A DNA stretch of 64,000 nt from Thalassospira sp. MCCC 1A01148 (lineage in GTDB: Bacteria > Pseudomonadota > Alphaproteobacteria > Rhodospirillales > Thalassospiraceae): NCBI RefSeq assembly GCF_001613795.1, contig NZ_LPVZ01000022.1, positions 62,001 to 126,000 on the forward strand. The letters run 5' to 3'. Position numbers and translations under genes: made by a program. The notes under the pieces were generated by a model. It ran no database searches. It was not told the origin of the DNA and worked only from the letters and a program-made list of their open reading frames with translations. Positions 1-8,491 of this stretch are shown piece by piece; the stretch's first letter is position 1; every line of letters starts with the position of its first letter.

Positions 1-1
1 C

Positions 2-397
2 AACTTCTTTACCCCGCTGACCCTGGCGCGTGGATTTGCATCCGCATTACACCGGGGCAAGGGGGCGGTTTGCAACATCACCTCGATTGCGGGGCATTAC
101 GTCCATCCATTTGCCGGATCGGCCTATTCGACGTCCAAAGCCGCTCTTTCCGGCCTGACGCGCGAAATGGCGGTCGAATTCGCCGAACTTGGTGTTCGCG
201 TGAATGCTGTCGCACCGGGCGAAATCAAGACAGACATGATTTCCCCGGAATATGAGGCCCTTGTGCCGCGCATTCCAATGAACCGTATGGGCACGCCCGA
301 GGACGTGGCGGCCGCAGTGCATTATCTTGTGGGGGAGGACAGCAGTTATGTCACCGGCACAGAGATCTTTGTCACTGGCGGGCAGCATTTGTACTAA
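2..397 (+). CDS. SDR family oxidoreductase (3' part, cut by window start)
   Basis: C-terminal 131 residues of a short-chain dehydrogenase/reductase; the N-terminal Rossmann glycine motif lies outside the window. The reading frame is open from base 2 and stops at TAA 395-397. Visible SDR signatures are the catalytic Ser in NITSIAG (about residue 28 of the visible part), the YSTSK catalytic Tyr/Lys pair (residues 42 and 46) and the later NAVAPGEIKTDM segment that follows the active site in classical SDRs. The C-terminal TGTEIFVTGG segment is also typical. These enzymes use NAD(P)H to reduce or oxidise alcohols and ketones in the cytoplasm; the substrate cannot be read from this part. The family call is secure, the specific function is not. 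Confidence 0.93.
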   Translation, partial: NFFTPLTLARGFASALHRGKGAVCNITSIAGHYVHPFAGSAYSTSKAALSGLTREMAVEFAELGVRVNAVAPGEIKTDMISPEYEALVPRIPMNRMGTPEDVAAAVHYLVGEDSSYVTGTEIFVTGGQHLY

Positions 398-424
398 GCA
401 GACACACTGGTCACAGACAGATGG

Positions 425-931
425 TTAATTGTCAGGTTTGATGTAAAAGGCCGGATCGTAATCGACCAGACCAGCCGGGATTTCATCAACCAATGGGCGT
501 GCCATGAAGTACTTGTCGGGGATGCCTTCAAGTTTGAGATCGGGCAGGGGCGCAAAGCCAAACCGGCTGTAATAATCGGGTTCCCCCAGCACGACACAGC
601 CACGCGCATCGTCGGCGCGAAGATGGCGGATGCCGCTTTGGATCAGTTCGGAACCGATGCCCATGCCCTGACGGTCAGGGGTGACCGCGACCGGGCCCAG
701 ACCAAACCAGTCACAGGCTTTGCCGTTGATTTTTACCGGTGAAAAAGCAATGCAGCCGACGATTTCATCGTACTGTTCCGCGACCAGGGAAAGGGTAAGT
801 TGCCCCGATTTTCTGAGCGCGTCCACAATCAGATGTTCGGTCTGCTGACTGTGGGGAGCGGTTGCAAAGGCACCATCCAGCAACGCGTGAATCGCCGGAA
901 TGTCCTTTTCGGTTTCTTCACGTATCAACAT
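425..931 (-). CDS. GNAT family N-acetyltransferase
   Basis: A 168-residue acetyltransferase of the GNAT fold, close in style to the YhbS group. The acetyl-CoA pyrophosphate-binding loop is visible as RQGMGIGSEL (motif A, R-x-x-G-x-G) in the middle of the protein, preceded by the beta strand FGLGPVAVTP and followed by GCVVLGEPDYYSRFGF, the motif B region of this group. The ATG at 931 has AGGGACGG just upstream. It faces the SDR gene convergently with a 27-bp gap. Likely transfers acetyl from acetyl-CoA to an amine; the acceptor is unknown. Confidence 0.9.
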   Translation of the reverse strand: MLIREETEKDIPAIHALLDGAFATAPHSQQTEHLIVDALRKSGQLTLSLVAEQYDEIVGCIAFSPVKINGKACDWFGLGPVAVTPDRQGMGIGSELIQSGIRHLRADDARGCVVLGEPDYYSRFGFAPLPDLKLEGIPDKYFMARPLVDEIPAGLVDYDPAFYIKPDN

Positions 932-1058
932 TTTCCGTCCCTGCCTGTGACGTTGGGCCTACTTCCTGCAAGCCATCAGCCACGACTATAACGGGAAAAT
1001 GCGTAAGGATCCAAGCTCATTCACATAATCGGGCCGGTCATGTACGCGAGTTTGAGCC

Positions 1059-1598
1059 CTAGGCCAAAAGGCTTTTAAGCCAGTCGCGCTTTTGCTCAAG
1101 CCGTTTGACCTCCATTTCAAGCCAGCCGGTGAAGTTTTCGGCCTCGCTTGCGTGTTCTTCACGCAGGGCCAGCACGCGTTCAAGATCAAGTTCGCAGACG
1201 TCATGCAGGATTTCGATCTGCTCAGTGCGGATATCTTCTTCAAGCAGATGCAGGAACCGCATCTTGAGTGCCATGATCAGACGGGCAAGCTCACCGGACG
1301 TATCGCGCAGATTGCCTTGCATCAGTTCAATGAACTTTTCATGCCCGGCATCGGTCAGACGGAGTTGCGCATCAGAAAACGTACCGCTGCCGGTATCTTC
1401 CTTGACCAGTCCTTCAAGCTTAAGCAGCTGAAGCGAACTTCCCATCATATCAAGCGACGGCCCCATGATGTGGGACATGAAATGACGCACCGAATTGGCC
1501 AGATCACCATAGCTGATCGGCTTGTCGGAAAGCGCAAGGGTGCCGAGCGCGCACAGGCGGAGACATTCTTTGGGAAGCAAGGTTCTATCCGAATACAT
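1059..1598 (-). CDS. PadR-like winged-helix transcriptional regulator
   Basis: A 179-residue protein with an N-terminal winged-helix region (about residues 10-95: CLRLCALGTLALSDKPISYG, then LQLLKLEGLVKE and LTDAG) and a C-terminal helical region rich in Glu, Leu and Arg that is probably a dimerising coiled coil. This layout fits the PadR-like regulators, which usually repress a neighbouring gene in response to a small molecule. I chose the ATG at 1598 because AGGGA lies about 9 bases upstream. An in-frame extension to 1697 exists but has no ribosome site and an uncharacteristic sequence. No obvious target gene is adjacent. The family assignment is by pattern and moderately sure. Confidence 0.7.
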   Translation of the reverse strand: MYSDRTLLPKECLRLCALGTLALSDKPISYGDLANSVRHFMSHIMGPSLDMMGSSLQLLKLEGLVKEDTGSGTFSDAQLRLTDAGHEKFIELMQGNLRDTSGELARLIMALKMRFLHLLEEDIRTEQIEILHDVCELDLERVLALREEHASEAENFTGWLEMEVKRLEQKRDWLKSLLA

Positions 1599-1776
1599 AA
1601 GCGGTCCCTGTTTGATGACAGGTCCGACGTTAACGCGAACGGTTCTTAATTGCAAATATTTATCCGCACTGGCAAGACACCAGCAGGACAGCCTCAATAT
1701 AGAACGCTGTACGTCGAAAGCAAACGTCGCGACATTTCAGCAATCCGATACGGGCGGCCCATTTCACTAGATCAGC

Positions 1777-1811
1777 AAAAAGGCCGGTGCAGTTTACGCC
1801 ACCGGCCTTTT
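1777..1811. terminator. Rho-independent terminator after hemA
   Basis: GGCCGGTG and CACCGGCC arms around a 10-base loop, with AAAA before and TTTT after, so it can work in either direction. It lies 23 bases past the hemA stop codon. Confidence 0.85.
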
Positions 1812-1833
1812 AATGTTTGTGCGGGCCGGTTCC

Positions 1834-3051
1834 CTAGGCGACCTTGGAAATCCCCAACTGGCCCCAGACCGACAGCAGCGAGTCGATCAAATGATCGATC
1901 AGTTCGTCATTGTGCAACGGGCCCGGCGTAAAGCGCAGGCGTTCGGTGCCGCGCGGCACGGTGGGGTAGTTGATCGGCTGGACATAGATGTCATGTTCGA
2001 ACAGCAGGCGATCACTGGCTTCCTTGCACATGGCCGGGTCACCAACCATCAGCGGGACGATATGGCTTGGTGCATCCATCACCGGAAGGTCCGCGGCCCG
2101 CATGCGTTCGCGCAGGGTGTCGGCGCGTTCTTTCTGGGCATTGCGTTCGACACTGCTGTGCTTGAGATGGCGTACCGACGCCAGTGCACCTGCCGCGATG
2201 CTGGGCGGTTGGGAACTGGTGAAGATAAAGCCATTGCCAAAGCTGCGCACGAAATCGACGATTTCCGGTTTGGCCGCGATATATCCACCAATCACGCCAA
2301 AGGCCTTGGCCAGCGTACCCTGAATAATGTCCACGCGATCCATGACGCCATCGCGTTCTGCAACGCCGCCGCCGCGTGGGCCATACATGCCAACGGCATG
2401 GACTTCATCAAGATAGGACATGGCGTTGTATTTTTCGCAAAGATCAAGGATCTTGCCGATCGGTGCAATGTCGCCATCCATCGAATAAACGGACTCAAAC
2501 GCCACGATCTTGGCGCGCTGCGGTCCAAGATCCTTAAGGATCTCTTCGAGATGGGCAATGTCGTTATGTTTCCAGATGCGGCGCTCTGCCTTGGAATGGC
2601 GCATGCCTTCGATCATGGAATTGTGGTTTTCAGAGTCGGAAATGATCACGCAATCGGGGAGTTTTGACCCCAAGGTCGACAGCGTCGTCCAGTTCGCGAC
2701 ATAACCCGATGTCATCAGAAGCGCGGATTCCTTGCCATGCAAGTCGGCGAGTTCACGCTCAAGCGCGACATGCAGATGGTTGGAACCGGAAATGTTACGC
2801 GTACCGCCGGCACCGCCACCCTGACCGGTGATGGCGTTTTGCATGGCATCAAGCACCTTGGGGTGCTGGCCCATGCCAAGATAATCGTTGGAGCACCACA
2901 CAGTGATTTCACGCGGGGCTTCGCCATTATCGGGATGATAAAGCGCTTTGGGGAACTTTCCGACAATACGTTCGAGATTGGCGAATACACGATACCGGCC
3001 CTCGGCTTTGAGGCCAGCCAATGCATCTTTGAAGAAGGTGTTGTAATTCAT
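1834..3051 (-). CDS. hemA: 5-aminolevulinate synthase
   Basis: Condenses glycine with succinyl-CoA to 5-aminolevulinate, the first committed step of the alphaproteobacterial (Shemin) haem pathway, in the cytoplasm. The 405-residue length is standard. PLP-enzyme signatures: [10 protein letters not shown] near residue 57, [10 protein letters not shown] near 89, the [10 protein letters not shown] aspartate loop near 215, and the PLP-binding lysine K249 in GTLAKAFG followed by GGYIAA. The start ATG at 3051 gives the usual N-terminus ([10 protein letters not shown]). No strong Shine-Dalgarno is visible. It is a single gene with its own terminator. An Fnr-type site 166 bases upstream suggests induction at low oxygen, as known for ALA synthase genes of Rhodobacter. 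Confidence 0.97.
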   Translation of the reverse strand: MNYNTFFKDALAGLKAEGRYRVFANLERIVGKFPKALYHPDNGEAPREITVWCSNDYLGMGQHPKVLDAMQNAITGQGGGAGGTRNISGSNHLHVALERELADLHGKESALLMTSGYVANWTTLSTLGSKLPDCVIISDSENHNSMIEGMRHSKAERRIWKHNDIAHLEEILKDLGPQRAKIVAFESVYSMDGDIAPIGKILDLCEKYNAMSYLDEVHAVGMYGPRGGGVAERDGVMDRVDIIQGTLAKAFGVIGGYIAAKPEIVDFVRSFGNGFIFTSSQPPSIAAGALASVRHLKHSSVERNAQKERADTLRERMRAADLPVMDAPSHIVPLMVGDPAMCKEASDRLLFEHDIYVQPINYPTVPRGTERLRFTPGPLHNDELIDHLIDSLLSVWGQLGISKVA

Positions 3052-3216
3052 ACGTTTTTCTTTCGCCTGTCTCTTTGCAGTGTCACGCTGTTTCTATGCG
3101 GTCGTGGCAGCACAAAGCTCTGGTCTCGTCCAGCTCAGCGAACTGATTCTGGACATATCCTCCGGTCTGACCGGGTCCTTATGGTTCCCTTATCAACCAT
3201 GATGGTCGATATGGCA

Positions 3217-3230
3217 TTGACCCTTGTCAA
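3217..3230. promoter_or_regulatory. Fnr/FnrL-type operator upstream of hemA
   Basis: TTGAC-CCTT-GTCAA, a perfect inverted repeat with the 5-4-5 geometry of Fnr-family sites (TTGAY-N4-RTCAA). It lies 166 bases before the hemA start. Inference: an oxygen-responsive Fnr-type regulator controls hemA; that regulator is not in this window. Confidence 0.7.
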
Positions 3231-3540
3231 AAATTAAAGCGATTCCAGTCTTCTTTGGAACCATCAGATCAGAGAAGGCGATCCATCTCTCAATTGTCGA
3301 TCTCTTTTCGGAGCATGCTCCGTTTTGCGGTTACCCCCAATTTGGCGCTATTGTTTTCATTTGGCAAGGATTCGAACAGCTTTTGGGGGGCATTTAATTC
3401 GATTTATGTCATCGAAAAAATCGATTGTTTTGCGTACTTAACCCGTAGCTTGACTATTTAAGGTGTTTTTGTCGTCCCTTCGTGCGCCCAAGAACGCCTG
3501 GCCGACATTTCCGCAAACGCAGAAAGCCTCTGTTTGACAA

Positions 3541-3575
3541 AGAAAAAACCGGTCGGAAATTCCGACCGGTCTGGC
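3541..3575 (-). terminator. Rho-independent terminator of the universal stress protein gene
   Basis: Perfect 11-bp arms (ACCGGTCGGAA / TTCCGACCGGT, 3548-3570) with a one-base centre. Read on the minus strand the hairpin is followed by TTTTTTC. It is 25 bases past the stop codon. Confidence 0.9.
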
Positions 3576-3595
3576 AAGACGGGAAGGTCGTGATT

Positions 3596-4438
3596 TTAGT
3601 GCGACATGATGACCGGTACGGTCATGTGACGCAGAAGGTGCTGTGTCACGCCACCAAGCATAAGTTCGCGCAGACGCGGACGGCCATATGCGCCGCACAC
3701 AATCAGATCAATGCTTTCATCTGCCGCACGTGACAGCAGAAGGTCACCGACGCTGATGCCCGATGCATTCATGGTTTCTTTTTTGGCATTCACGCCATGG
3801 CATTTCAGGCGTTCGCCAATATCAACACCCGGTACCGGCATGGTGTCGCGGGCACCTTTGTTCGGGTCGGCACACAGAACCAGCGTGGATTTCGATGCTT
3901 CGAGGAACGGCATGCTGTCATTCATGGCGCGGACAGCTTCACGATAAGGTTTCCACGCCACCATGACGCGTTCGCCGATGGTGTCGAATTTGCCAACATA
4001 GGGCACCACCATGACCGGTGCGCCAGACGTCAGGATGACCTTGTCCGGCATTTCGGAAACAGAACACGGGTCAGAGCTTTCCGGATTGCGTTGGCCCAAA
4101 ACGGTCAGATCATGATGACGGGCATACATGGCCGCTGTATCGGCAATTTCCGACGCCGGGCAGGAGGTTTCCTGCCAGCTGAATGCGACACCGGCAGCTT
4201 CGCAGGCGGCTTCGAATTCTGCACGCGCGGTTTTTGCCGTTTCGGCCATGGCACTGCGCTGCTGATTGATAATTTCCTCGGTGATCTGCACTTCCATGAA
4301 ACGCGGGATTTCAGGATAGGGCAGAAGGAAAAGACCGGTGAGGTGCGCGTCCTGCGCCTTGGCAACTTTCAACGCGACAGACAGGCGTTCCTTGCAGGCA
4401 GCAGCGGTGTTTATGTGGACAAGAATATCCCGATACAT
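3596..4438 (-). CDS. Universal stress protein, tandem Usp domains
   Basis: 280 residues, twice the length of a single Usp domain: one domain covers about residues 1-140 and a second about 150-280. The second ends in the typical GAYGRPRLRELMLGG loop followed by a hydrophobic strand, resembling the G-x2-G-x9-G nucleotide loop, though the Ser/Thr that normally follows the last Gly is Gly here. The first domain keeps the pattern with GAPVMVVPY. Such cytoplasmic proteins are linked to stress survival and often bind ATP; no catalytic role is known. The ATG at 4438 opens with MYRDILVHI, the standard first beta strand. Monocistronic, with its own terminator. Confidence 0.93.
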   Translation of the reverse strand: MYRDILVHINTAAACKERLSVALKVAKAQDAHLTGLFLLPYPEIPRFMEVQITEEIINQQRSAMAETAKTARAEFEAACEAAGVAFSWQETSCPASEIADTAAMYARHHDLTVLGQRNPESSDPCSVSEMPDKVILTSGAPVMVVPYVGKFDTIGERVMVAWKPYREAVRAMNDSMPFLEASKSTLVLCADPNKGARDTMPVPGVDIGERLKCHGVNAKKETMNASGISVGDLLLSRAADESIDLIVCGAYGRPRLRELMLGGVTQHLLRHMTVPVIMSH

Positions 4439-4603
4439 GATCCGATCTCCATTCGGTGGGGGCGCGGCGCAAACCCGAAATCTGCATCGTCGTTTCGCGC
4501 CTTAACGTCATGGCCAACATATTCGGGTTGTCGGATCGTTTCTTTGCTCTATCTCAAATTAAATCATTCCAAGTTGTACTTGGGCCTTTTTTATCCTGTT
4601 TGG

Positions 4604-5188
4604 TCAGCCGTCCGCGCCCGGTTCCGTCATTGGAATGGTTTTTTCCATCGTTGGCATCTCGCCCCCGGCCGGATCATCCATTTTCGGGAGGGCGGCTGGT
4701 GCCGGCGTCATCGTCGTACCGTCATCCATCGCTGGCAGGGCCGGATCATCGGTTGGAATATTGGCGGGCATTTGCATTGCGTCGCCCGACATCATCGAAA
4801 GGGTCTTGTGCAATTGCTGGGACAACGTGCTCCAATTGGTTTGAAGCGTTGTGCAGGCAGCAGCATCGCCGGACTGGCAGCGTTGCGCCATACGATCAAG
4901 AATGCCAAGCGCAATGCGGGCTTCGTCGATCTGTTGTTGTCGGATGCCATCCTGCACCTTGCGGCCGGGGTCCTCCATCATGACCAGATTGTCGTTTTCC
5001 GGCGCGGTCGAACGCATGCTGCCTGATGGTGCCGGGGATGCATTTTGTGATGGTGCACCCCACGGTGTGACAATCGTGTCAGAACTGTTGGCGTGGGTGA
5101 CCGGTTCTTCGACCGGGGCCATACAGCCAGACAGGGCAAGGCCCAGTGCAATTGCAGGCAGGCATTTGGCAGTCTTGCGCATCGACAT
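4604..5188 (-). CDS. Small Met/Pro/Asp-rich lipoprotein of unknown function
   Basis: 194 residues. Residues 1-21 form a lipoprotein signal peptide ending in the lipobox ALSGC with Cys22, so it should be lipidated and face the periplasm. Three Met codons lie near the start; the ATG at 5188 is best placed behind GGAGG (9 bases). The middle part (about 80-135) is helical and Gln-rich. The last 60 residues are low-complexity, rich in Met, Pro and Asp, with repeated P-x-MDD units. I recognise no family. It stands between two unrelated genes, so context gives no hint. Confidence 0.75.
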   Translation of the reverse strand: MSMRKTAKCLPAIALGLALSGCMAPVEEPVTHANSSDTIVTPWGAPSQNASPAPSGSMRSTAPENDNLVMMEDPGRKVQDGIRQQQIDEARIALGILDRMAQRCQSGDAAACTTLQTNWSTLSQQLHKTLSMMSGDAMQMPANIPTDDPALPAMDDGTTMTPAPAALPKMDDPAGGEMPTMEKTIPMTEPGADG

Positions 5189-5389
5189 GCATTGTTCCTC
5201 CGACCGGTGGCGGGTACACCTTGGTCATGTCAGTTTGGGGTCCCGAACTTGCTCATAGTCGTTGCTATGGCCTTGCTTTTATTTGCGAACATATTGAACC
5301 CAGTCGCAAAGTCTGTCCAGTCCGGGCAGGCGGACAAATACGCTGCATCGGGAAATGCAGGGCCGGGTTCCTCGGTTTGGGGCAGTTGA

Positions 5390-6250
5390 TCATAGAAGCC
5401 TTGGGTCCTCTTTAAGCGATTTGCTGATCCATCGCATGGTTTCGCGGATACGCGAGATGTTTCGAAGATCAGGATGCGTCAGCACCCAAAGCTTGTTTGC
5501 CGCGACCTCTGGCATTGGTGCCAGCAACCGAAGGCCGGGCAGGGCGAGATCGGATGGCAAGCACGCCAAGCCACAACCCGCACAGGCCAACTGTGCCATC
5601 GCAATCAGATCATCGGTTTGTTGCCGGTATGGATGGCGGCGTTTTGCATCAAGCCATTTATATGGCGCGTAGCTTGCCAGTGTCCCGGATGCGCCGACGA
5701 AGGGCGCGTTAAGCAGATCATCAAGGTCTGCCGGTGCGTATTTGTCGGCGGCACCATAGATGCTCCATTGCAGTGTGCGCACTTCCTTGCCAACAAGATG
5801 TTCTGGCGGGCTTGCCGCCACACGTACAGCAATGTCGGCGTATCGTTGCGTCATGTTGAATTCGTGATTGCTGGCAAGAAGTTCTATCTGGATATCGGGC
5901 CAGCGTTCCTGAAACCGGGCGAGGTGGTCTGGCAAAAAGAAATACGAAAAACTGGTTGGCGCCGTGATGCGGACCAGCCCGGCAGGAAGCGCATCGGCCC
6001 CGGACAGGTTTGTACTGATGATTTCAAAGTTGTTCATGATTTGCCGGGCAGGGGCGAGCATCTCGGTCCCGGCATCTGTCAGGCTGTATTGGCCGCGTAT
6101 CCTGTCAAACAGTCTGGCGCCGGTTTGATTTTCAAGCGCATGGACATGGCGAAATATGGTGGTTGTGCTGACCCGGATTTTCTGGGCTGCGAGTTCAAGC
6201 GACCCTGTCTCGGCAATGGCCAGAAACGACTTGATATAGTTCCAGTCCAA
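5390..6250 (-). CDS. LysR family transcriptional regulator
   Basis: 286 residues from a TTG start at 6250, chosen because GGAGG sits 5 bases upstream; a longer form from TTG 6268 is possible. Residues 1-60 are the LysR winged helix (AAQKIRVSTTTIFRHVHALE, then GARLFDR). About 85-286 is the effector-binding domain. It is divergent from the VOC/GST gene pair, and a strong dyad in the 120-bp gap between them is the likely operator. By the usual LysR arrangement it should control that pair and itself. The inducer is unknown. Confidence 0.9.
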   Translation of the reverse strand: MDWNYIKSFLAIAETGSLELAAQKIRVSTTTIFRHVHALENQTGARLFDRIRGQYSLTDAGTEMLAPARQIMNNFEIISTNLSGADALPAGLVRITAPTSFSYFFLPDHLARFQERWPDIQIELLASNHEFNMTQRYADIAVRVAASPPEHLVGKEVRTLQWSIYGAADKYAPADLDDLLNAPFVGASGTLASYAPYKWLDAKRRHPYRQQTDDLIAMAQLACAGCGLACLPSDLALPGLRLLAPMPEVAANKLWVLTHPDLRNISRIRETMRWISKSLKEDPRLL

Positions 6251-6272
6251 TCCATCCTCCGATTTCAAATTT

Positions 6273-6295
6273 GCAATTTTATACTACAAAATTGC
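6273..6295. promoter_or_regulatory. Likely LysR operator between divergent genes
   Basis: Perfect 8-bp inverted repeat GCAATTTT-N7-AAAATTGC. A further half-site-like GCAAAATTG follows at 6305-6313. It lies just upstream of the LysR start and about 75-100 bases before the VOC gene, where a divergent LysR regulator usually binds. Confidence 0.65.
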
Positions 6296-6370
6296 CTGTT
6301 CATTGCAAAATTGAAATTCCGTACGCTACGCGACACACGAAGTTCAACACATTAGACCAGGAATGAAATC

Positions 6371-6742
6371 ATGATTGGATACACGTCGCTTGGCACCAAT
6401 GATCTGGCACGTTCGGCTGCCTTTTATGACGGCTTGCTTGCCGAGCTTGATGCGCAGCGCATTTTCGAGGAAACGGACTTTATTGTCTGGAGTGCCGGGC
6501 CAAACGTTCCCGCATTTTCGGTTCATGTCCCATTTGATGGAAATACTGCGACTGTTGGAAACGGAACGATGATCGCGCTTGCGGCGGGGTCACGTGACCA
6601 GGTCGATGCCCTGTATCAAAAGGCAATTGCGCTTGGCGCAACGTCAGAAGGCGAACCGGGGCAGCGCCACGAAAACGGGTTCTATGCCGCTTATTTCCGC
6701 GATCCGGACGGCAACAAACTTAACATCCATCACATGGGATAG
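6371..6742 (+). CDS. VOC (glyoxalase/bleomycin-resistance fold) protein
   Basis: 123 residues, one VOC module pair. It opens with GYTSLGTNDLARSAAFYDGL, typical of the family's first beta-alpha unit, and ends with FRDPDGNKLNIHH, the usual last metal-ligand strand. VOC proteins are cytoplasmic metal-dependent isomerases, dioxygenases, fosfomycin/glutathione transferases or drug-binding proteins. The next gene, 4 bases downstream, is a glutathione-transferase-like protein, so a glutathione-linked detoxification role is a reasonable guess. Start ATG at 6371 with AGGAA upstream. Probably controlled by the divergent LysR gene. Confidence 0.9.
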   Translation: MIGYTSLGTNDLARSAAFYDGLLAELDAQRIFEETDFIVWSAGPNVPAFSVHVPFDGNTATVGNGTMIALAAGSRDQVDALYQKAIALGATSEGEPGQRHENGFYAAYFRDPDGNKLNIHHMG

Positions 6743-6746
6743 GGCG

Positions 6747-7505
6747 ATGCCTGTTCTGGTTCACAGCAATTCTGCGCAACGCACGGGAAGTTTGCCGTCC
6801 TATCATCTGATCGCGCACAGGCTTTGTCCCTATGTTCAGCGGGTCGCGATGGTATTTTCCCAGAATACAATTGCCCATAAGCGGACCGATATAGAGCTTG
6901 ATACAAAGCCGGACTGGTTTCTTAAACTAAGCCCGACCGGAAATGTGCCGTTGCTGGTTATTGACGGCGATAAATCCCTGTTTGAGTCAGCAGCGATTTG
7001 TCAGTACCTGCAGGATATGTACTGGACAAAACTGTTTCCGGTCGATGCCTATGACCGGGCCTTTCAGCAAGGCGTGATCGCGATCGGGGACAAGATATTG
7101 TCGCTGACCGCGAATGTGATCTATCGCGATCTTTCTGAAAACATGGTGGATGCGACGCTGCATCAAATTCACACCCAGATGTCGATCATATCGGTTTTGA
7201 TGACGCCAGATTCCGTTGCGAAGGATCAAGACCTTTCGATGCTTGATATGGTTTTTGCAACGGTGTTTCGGCCATTCGTCCTGATATCAGCTGGTTTGAA
7301 CCGGGATTTGTTTGCCGGATTTCCGACGTTGCGTCGTTGGTCAAACCAGCTTGCCGCACACCAGACCGTCCGAACGGCGGTGCCCGCAACCTATTATCAG
7401 GAAATGCACGCATTCATCGCCTGCAAGGAAGGGTATTTGGCAAAACGATTGCGCGCGATACCGCATCAGGACCTGACGTTTGGGGTGAATAGGTCTGTCA
7501 TGTAA
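6747..7505 (+). CDS. Glutathione S-transferase family protein
   Basis: 252 residues from ATG 6747, 4 bases after the VOC stop codon. The thioredoxin-like N-terminal domain (about 15-100) has the CPYVQR motif with Cys27 at the helix start, the place of the catalytic Cys in omega/zeta-like GSTs, and the conserved NVPLLVIDG and FESAAICQYL strand-helix that binds glutathione. About 105-230 is the helical C-terminal domain. Likely conjugates or reduces electrophiles with glutathione in the cytoplasm. The short gap argues for one operon with the VOC gene. A frame extending further upstream overlaps the VOC gene and is unlikely to be used. Confidence 0.88.
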   Translation: MPVLVHSNSAQRTGSLPSYHLIAHRLCPYVQRVAMVFSQNTIAHKRTDIELDTKPDWFLKLSPTGNVPLLVIDGDKSLFESAAICQYLQDMYWTKLFPVDAYDRAFQQGVIAIGDKILSLTANVIYRDLSENMVDATLHQIHTQMSIISVLMTPDSVAKDQDLSMLDMVFATVFRPFVLISAGLNRDLFAGFPTLRRWSNQLAAHQTVRTAVPATYYQEMHAFIACKEGYLAKRLRAIPHQDLTFGVNRSVM

Positions 7506-7555
7506 CGCATTGGATCTGTTGTTGCCGTTACGCGATGTAACGCAAAACAGGCAAT

Positions 7556-7592
7556 CAAAAACGCCCGCCGAATTTATCGTGCGGGCGTTTTG
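7556..7592. terminator. Bidirectional terminator between GST gene and pyrE
   Basis: ACGCCCGC / GCGGGCGT arms around a 12-base loop, preceded by AAAA and followed by TTTT, in the gap between two convergent genes. Confidence 0.88.
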
Positions 7593-7613
7593 TATTTTGG
7601 GCTTGGTTGCAGC

Positions 7614-8303
7614 TTAGTCGTGCTTGCCGCCATTGGCCTTGGACCAGCCGATTGGATCGTTCAGGAAGGAACGCACACCTTCGATGGCGTCCTTGCTGAA
7701 ATATTCGCCTTCTTCGGCAACGGCAAGAACATCAGCCCAGGTGGCAAGGTAATGCATTTCGATGTCGTCCTTGCGCAGTTCGTCAAGCGCGCCTTCGAAG
7801 ATGTCATAGAAGAAGACGACAAAGGCGTGTTTGCATTCCGCACCGGCTTCGCGGATGGCATTGACGAAGTTGACCTTTGATGCGCCATCGGTGGCAAGGT
7901 CTTCGACCAGAAGAACGCGCTGGCCTTCGTGGATGTCACCTTCGATGCGGGCCTTGCGGCCAAAGCCCTTGGGTTTTTTGCGGACATACTGCATCGGCAG
8001 GTCAAGGGCATCAGCAAGCCATGCGGAATAGGGGATACCAGCCGTTTCACCACCGGCAACTGCGTCAAAGGCCTCGTAGCCAGCCGCATCAGAAACCTGG
8101 CGGGCGGCAAGTTCAATGACCTTGCGGCGTGCACGCGGGAAGGAAATCAGTTTGCGGCAATCGATATAAACCGGGCTCGCCCAGCCAGATGTCAGGATAT
8201 AGGCCTCTTCCGGGCGGAAATTCACAGCCCCGATATCAAGCAAAATCTTGGCGACAGTCTTGGCAGCATAGGTGCAATGCGCAGTCGGTTTTTCAGTGGT
8301 CAT
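7614..8303 (-). CDS. pyrE: Orotate phosphoribosyltransferase
   Basis: Converts orotate and PRPP to orotidine 5'-phosphate in de novo pyrimidine synthesis. 229 residues from ATG 8303 (AAGGG upstream), the usual length of the alphaproteobacterial form; an in-frame extension to 8435 has no support. The PRPP-binding loop is clear as VLLVEDLATDGAS near residue 140, and the catalytic Lys-rich flexible loop as YVRKKPKGFGR just before it. It closes with NGGKHD. Single gene with a shared bidirectional terminator. Confidence 0.96.
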   Translation of the reverse strand: MTTEKPTAHCTYAAKTVAKILLDIGAVNFRPEEAYILTSGWASPVYIDCRKLISFPRARRKVIELAARQVSDAAGYEAFDAVAGGETAGIPYSAWLADALDLPMQYVRKKPKGFGRKARIEGDIHEGQRVLLVEDLATDGASKVNFVNAIREAGAECKHAFVVFFYDIFEGALDELRKDDIEMHYLATWADVLAVAEEGEYFSKDAIEGVRSFLNDPIGWSKANGGKHD

Positions 8304-8491
8304 GGCGGCAATACCCTTTTCGGATCGAATATTTGCGCACCTCTTAACGCTTTTGGTCCAAAAGCGCAAAGAAAAGCCGCTGACCAACTGGTCAGGAATT
8401 CGCAGCAACCGGGTCTTTGTGAACAGCGCTGGCAATCCAAACCGAAAATGCTGTTTAATCAGTCCAAGGTTTTCTGTCAGGACAGAGTGTT

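Larger units (their letters stand above)
3052..3595. other. Intergenic region upstream of hemA
   Basis: About 540 bases without a convincing gene. It holds the hemA leader and promoter region, an Fnr-type box at 3217-3230 and the terminator of the stress-protein gene at 3548-3570. Short open frames here lack ribosome sites and look spurious. Confidence 0.6.

Noticed and set aside
1813-2667. Long plus-strand reading frame opposite hemA
   Set aside because: It lies wholly antisense to the well-supported hemA frame, has no recognisable domain and no ribosome site. It is a by-product of the codon use of hemA. The same applies to long frames opposite the stress protein (3797-5026), the sigma-54 regulator (18831-19517), the gap gene (55016-55996) and the transketolase (57196-58161).
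4544-4557. Fnr-like site before the universal stress gene
   Set aside because: TTGCT-N4-CTCAA has the right geometry but deviates at a key base in both arms and is not fully symmetric.
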